From Paenibacillus pinisoli (GTDB lineage: Bacteria > Bacillota > Bacilli > Paenibacillales > Paenibacillaceae): a DNA stretch of 64,000 nt. The notes under the pieces were generated by a model, which did not search any database, was not told where the DNA came from, and worked only from the letters and a program-made list of their open reading frames with translations. This document shows, piece by piece, positions 61,313-64,000 of this stretch (positions are counted from its first letter, which is position 1; each line of letters starts with the position of its first letter). The DNA lies in assembly GCF_003605435.1 (NCBI RefSeq), contig NZ_QXQB01000001.1, forward strand, positions 1,240,001-1,304,000, given 5' to 3'. The position numbers were made by a program, and so were the translations under genes.

Positions 61313-61917
61313 CCTTTCTGATTGCTTGCGTTGCCTTCGAAGAGGGGCATCGTCACATGATTGCCATTGCTGATGCCGTCGGACTTCGCCACCCGTTTTA
61401 CGGTTAACAGCAAGATTTTTATATCGAGCCAAAAGCTATTGTTCTCCACATACCAGACATCCTTGATAAATCGTTCCTCCCAAGTGACGGCGTTGCGGCC
61501 GTTCACCTGCGCCCAGCCGGTAATGCCCGGCCTGACCAGATGGCGCTTCGCCTGCTCCTCGGTGTAGAGGGGCAAATATTCCATCAGCAGCGGACGCGGA
61601 CCGACCAGACTCAGCTCGCCTTTCACTACATTGAGCAGCTGCGGGAGCTCATCCAGGCTAAGCTTGCGCAGCATCTGGCCCAGCGGTGTCAGCCGCAAAT
61701 GATCCGACAGCAGATTCCCATCCGCATCCCGGCCATCCGTCATCGTCCGGAATTTATACAGCTGGAACGGCTTGCCGTGCATCCCCGGCCTGATCTGCCG
61801 GAACAGAACCGGCCTTCCTAGCCTTGAAGCAACCAGAAAGGCAACAACGGCAATGACGGGCGACAGCAGCAGCAGCAGCGCGGAGGCGACGGCAACATCA
61901 AAGCTACGTTTCATCAT
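61309..61917 (-). CDS. epsL: EpsL-type undecaprenyl-phosphate sugar-1-phosphate transferase
   Basis: 202 aa, small PglC-like monotopic transferase: one N-terminal membrane segment (VAVASALLLLLSPVIAVVAF), then PVLFRQIRPGMHGKPFQLYK and FRTMTDGRDADG (catalytic Asp-Gly region), LSLDELPQLLNVVKGELSLVGPRP in two parts, and GITGWAQVNGRNAVTWEE. It starts repeat-unit assembly by moving the sugar-1-phosphate, probably the acetylated bacillosamine-type sugar, to undecaprenyl phosphate. Confidence 0.92.
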   Translation of the reverse strand: MMKRSFDVAVASALLLLLSPVIAVVAFLVASRLGRPVLFRQIRPGMHGKPFQLYKFRTMTDGRDADGNLLSDHLRLTPLGQMLRKLSLDELPQLLNVVKGELSLVGPRPLLMEYLPLYTEEQAKRHLVRPGITGWAQVNGRNAVTWEERFIKDVWYVENNSFWLDIKILLLTVKRVAKSDGISNGNHVTMPLFEGNASNQKG

Positions 61918-61947
61918 CGTATGGTTTCTCCTCTTTCTCTATGAAAA

Positions 61948-62688
61948 CTAGGACTGCACAAGCCACTTTCTCATCTTGGAGATGACTTTCGGGCCTACCA
62001 CTCTTCCTGCGATCCGTTTGATCCCGCTTTTCAGCCGGACATGCGCCGGGAGCCAGGATTGGGCAAAGTGATGAATCGTATAGCTGTCTGTGGTCAGATA
62101 GCTGCCGCCGTTGATATAGTCGTACGGGCTGAAGAACGTGCGCGGATAGAATACGACGCCGTTGCTCAGCACTTGATGCTGGCCATTAAGCTTTAGCCCG
62201 TCCCGCTTGCAATGCTCGGAGATGACCGCCGTATTCGTCAGCATATCGTAGGTGCCGTCCGGCAGCAGGAACGCTCTGCCCGCATATTCATCAAGCAGCG
62301 CCTTGATCCATGGATGTCCCGGAGAAGCGCCCATCGTCCCCGATTGCAGATAAGATTCATCCTCGAAGCCGCTAAAGGCGTCATGGACGAGCAAATCGTC
62401 CAGCCCCTTCACGACCTCCACATCGGTATCCAGATAGATCCCGCCATGCTTATGGAGCGCATGCAGCCTCACGTAGTCGCTGACGAATGCAAACTTGCGG
62501 GCTTCATAAGCTTCCTTCGTGTAACGGCTCTGCCCGACGTCGAACAGCTCCTCATTCCACTCCATGAACTGATACCCGCTCAGATGCTTCTCCCAGCTTT
62601 TCATGCATTTTTTGATCTTCTTCGATTTCTCCCCGCGCCCGAACCAGCAGTAGTGGATGATGCGCGGGATCCGTTCCGAATCTTGCAT
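61948..62688 (-). CDS. GT32-type glycosyltransferase (DXD sugar-binding motif)
   Basis: 246 aa. The opening IPRIIHYCWFGRGEKSKKIK and the metal motif HKHGGIYLDTDVEVVKGLDD (DTD) define the Och1/capsular GT32-like family; FVSDYVRLHALHK is also typical. The acceptor is unknown. Just upstream of its start lies a 120-bp array of palindromic repeats. Confidence 0.9.
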   Translation of the reverse strand: MQDSERIPRIIHYCWFGRGEKSKKIKKCMKSWEKHLSGYQFMEWNEELFDVGQSRYTKEAYEARKFAFVSDYVRLHALHKHGGIYLDTDVEVVKGLDDLLVHDAFSGFEDESYLQSGTMGASPGHPWIKALLDEYAGRAFLLPDGTYDMLTNTAVISEHCKRDGLKLNGQHQVLSNGVVFYPRTFFSPYDYINGGSYLTTDSYTIHHFAQSWLPAHVRLKSGIKRIAGRVVGPKVISKMRKWLVQS

Positions 62689-62704
62689 AGGGCTTCCTCC
62701 TAAA

Positions 62705-62824
62705 AAGTTTTGCGAAGCAAAACTTACTTCGTAAGCGTAGACCTAAGTTTGCGAAGGCAAACTTATCATCGTAAGCATAAGCTTAAGTTTTGCGAAGCAA
62801 AACTTATCTTCGTAAGCATGGCTT
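62705..62824. repeat. Three tandem 40-bp palindromic repeats
   Basis: Units 62705-62744, 62745-62784 and 62785-62824, each 40 bp. Each begins with a hairpin (AAGTTTTGCGAAGCAAAACTT-like; unit 2 uses TTGCGAAGGCAA) followed by TA(T)CTTCGTAAGC and a variable end. Unit 3 runs into the stop codon of the epsG-like gene. The array separates epsG from the GT32 gene. Confidence 0.92.
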
Positions 62825-63896
62825 AAAACGGCCATTTGATATAATCGCTGGTGTAGCGAATATCGAGAATGATGACATTTTCATAGAAGAAATACAGGAA
62901 ATAGAAGCAGACAAACATCAAATAGACAAACCGCTGGTCCTTCTCCCGGAACAGCTTGATCATCCATCCCATCAGAATGAGCTGATACAAGGTGAAGTAG
63001 ATGCCGAGCCGTGCGAAAATCCAGTTCTGGGTCGAGATCAGCATAATGACCGCTCCCACCAGCGACAGATTGACGATGACATCGCTTTGCGGGAATATCG
63101 CCTTCAGCTTATCTCTGCCAAGGTAAGCGATGATGAGCGGGATCGCATAGATCACGACCCGGATGAAATTCGCTCCGCCCTCCTGGAAGTTCTCGTACTC
63201 CGAATACTTCGTATTCTCGATGACGCTGAAGAGCGCCGTGGAAAAATAGTTGAAGCCGACCACGATCAATATAGCCACTCCAAGCATCAAGCTGGTTGTC
63301 AGCGTCCATGCCCTTCGCCGCACCAGGAAGTAGATCGGCACCATGATCAGCGCGCTCTGATGAAAGAATGAAGCGAACAGCACCACCGGAAAATAAATTT
63401 TCCACTTCCCCTCCAGCAGCGATTTGATTGCGGCGAAGACGATGGCCGCCGCCAGATACTGGCGGATGCCGTTCATCGAGACGATGAATGCTCCGGTCGT
63501 AATATAGGCGTACAGACTGAACTCGACCAGCCGCGAATAGCGGCAGAAGGTGATGACGATCAGCAGATTCGTAACGAACGCGGTAAGGAAGATCATGAGC
63601 TGCGGATCGGGAGTCAATTGCTGCAGCAGCATCTGGAACAGATTGAAGCCGATATCATCCGACTGCATGACGGATTCCCAGGTAAAAGTGGTGACTTGAT
63701 AGCCGTGCATGTAGAGATACGTATCGCCTATGTTATTGCGCAAGCCCGCTACCAGAATCAAGCAAAGCGCGGCAAGAACGATATATCCTCTATTCGGCCG
63801 TATGGTTAGGGGCATTCTTCCGGTGTTCAATGCCAGGAACCTGCCCATAAATGCGCTCAAAAACACGGCCGCCAGCGTGAACCATATCATTTCCAT
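62823..63896 (-). CDS. epsG: EpsG-family polysaccharide polymerase
   Basis: 357 aa with about nine to ten membrane helices (WFTLAAVFLSAFMGRFLAL at the start). A large loop contains NNIGDTYLYMHGYQVTTFTW, and the segment SMNGIRQYLAAAIVFAAIKS, with its conserved NxxRQ, is the signature of the EpsG/Wzy-like family. It polymerises repeat units on the outer face of the membrane. GGAGGG lies before the ATG. Its stop codon is inside the repeat array. Confidence 0.9.
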   Translation of the reverse strand: MEMIWFTLAAVFLSAFMGRFLALNTGRMPLTIRPNRGYIVLAALCLILVAGLRNNIGDTYLYMHGYQVTTFTWESVMQSDDIGFNLFQMLLQQLTPDPQLMIFLTAFVTNLLIVITFCRYSRLVEFSLYAYITTGAFIVSMNGIRQYLAAAIVFAAIKSLLEGKWKIYFPVVLFASFFHQSALIMVPIYFLVRRRAWTLTTSLMLGVAILIVVGFNYFSTALFSVIENTKYSEYENFQEGGANFIRVVIYAIPLIIAYLGRDKLKAIFPQSDVIVNLSLVGAVIMLISTQNWIFARLGIYFTLYQLILMGWMIKLFREKDQRFVYLMFVCFYFLYFFYENVIILDIRYTSDYIKWPF

Positions 63897-63929
63897 TTGC
63901 TTTGTTCCCTCCAGGGCTGCGCCTTGATG

Positions 63930-64000
63930 TCAGCCATTCTTCATGACGGTGCTTCTTTTCGTCCGGTTCAGATAGACGTACAGCGCGAGGCCAAGCGGCA
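63930..64000 (-). CDS. C-terminal fragment of a gene cut by the right edge
   Basis: The last 22 codons of a minus-strand frame ending TGA at 63930-63932. They read PLGLALYVYLNRTKRSTVMK then NG, a hydrophobic stretch with a basic end that suits the last membrane segment of a chain-length or other polysaccharide membrane protein. It lies 34 bases upstream of the epsG-like gene on the same strand. Identity cannot be decided. Confidence 0.45.
   Translation of the reverse strand, partial: PLGLALYVYLNRTKRSTVMKNG

Noticed and set aside
62705..62824. Tandem repeats considered as a CRISPR array
   Set aside because: Units are contiguous palindromes with only short, similar separators, no unique spacers, and no cas genes nearby.

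Overview
The window looks like the chromosome of a Gram-positive, endospore-forming member of the Paenibacillaceae, most likely Paenibacillus. Strong AGGAGG-type ribosome binding sites, moderately high GC, a Bacillus-like pyk/accA/accD/dnaE/ytrH/ytrI/ytpI/ytoI neighbourhood, sporulation genes (YtrH, YtrI, a YheC/YheD series), an S-layer-type protein and a SinR/SinI pair all point there. This is inference from recognised families; no 16S rRNA or other RNA gene was seen.

Region 1 (1-12.7 kb) is mostly housekeeping on the minus strand: pyruvate kinase (cut by the left edge), both acetyl-CoA carboxyltransferase subunits, a PgpA-like phosphatase and DnaE. These are followed by the sporulation genes ytrH and ytrI, then ytpI, the CBS/DRTGG regulator ytoI and small regulators. 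Region 2 (12.9-19.7 kb) is a plus-strand array of five paralogous YheC/YheD-type ATP-grasp proteins with one GNAT-like gene embedded; they overlap or are closely spaced and probably form one spore-coat-associated operon. Region 3 (19.9-36.2 kb) is a mixed stretch: GH19 chitinase, HAD phosphatase, phosphatidylserine decarboxylase, DUF421 membrane protein, AraC regulator, aminotransferase, EcsAB transporter, SLH-domain protein, DEAD-box helicase, SDR, CheX-like protein, HRDC protein and metallophosphoesterase.

Region 4 (36.3-42.1 kb, minus strand) is a complete lasso-peptide cluster in the order cyclase (C), precursor (A), HPr-kinase-like kinase (K), PqqD-type RRE protein (B1), transglutaminase-like protease (B2), ABC exporter (D). 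The precursor is a 48-residue ORF at 39905-40051. It ends in Ser, matching the paeninodin-type clusters whose kinase phosphorylates the C-terminal serine. Its position of ring closure is not obvious from the sequence.

Region 5 (42.3-64 kb) holds convergent sinR and sinI, galE with a glycosyltransferase, a 1028-residue collagen-like/beta-helix protein and a large exopolysaccharide locus. That locus contains a nucleotidyltransferase-family protein, acyltransferase, several GT2/GT4 enzymes, a pyruvyl transferase, a GH88/105-like hydrolase, a flippase, EpsL/EpsM/EpsN-like enzymes, a GT32-type enzyme and an EpsG-like polymerase. The most interesting observation is a set of 16-bp GTTC-N8-GAAC inverted repeats, which resemble the SinR operator. 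They lie upstream of the lasso operon, in the galE/collagen-like intergenic region and upstream of the exopolysaccharide operon. This suggests one SinR/SinI (and probably Spo0A) matrix switch that also controls lasso-peptide production.
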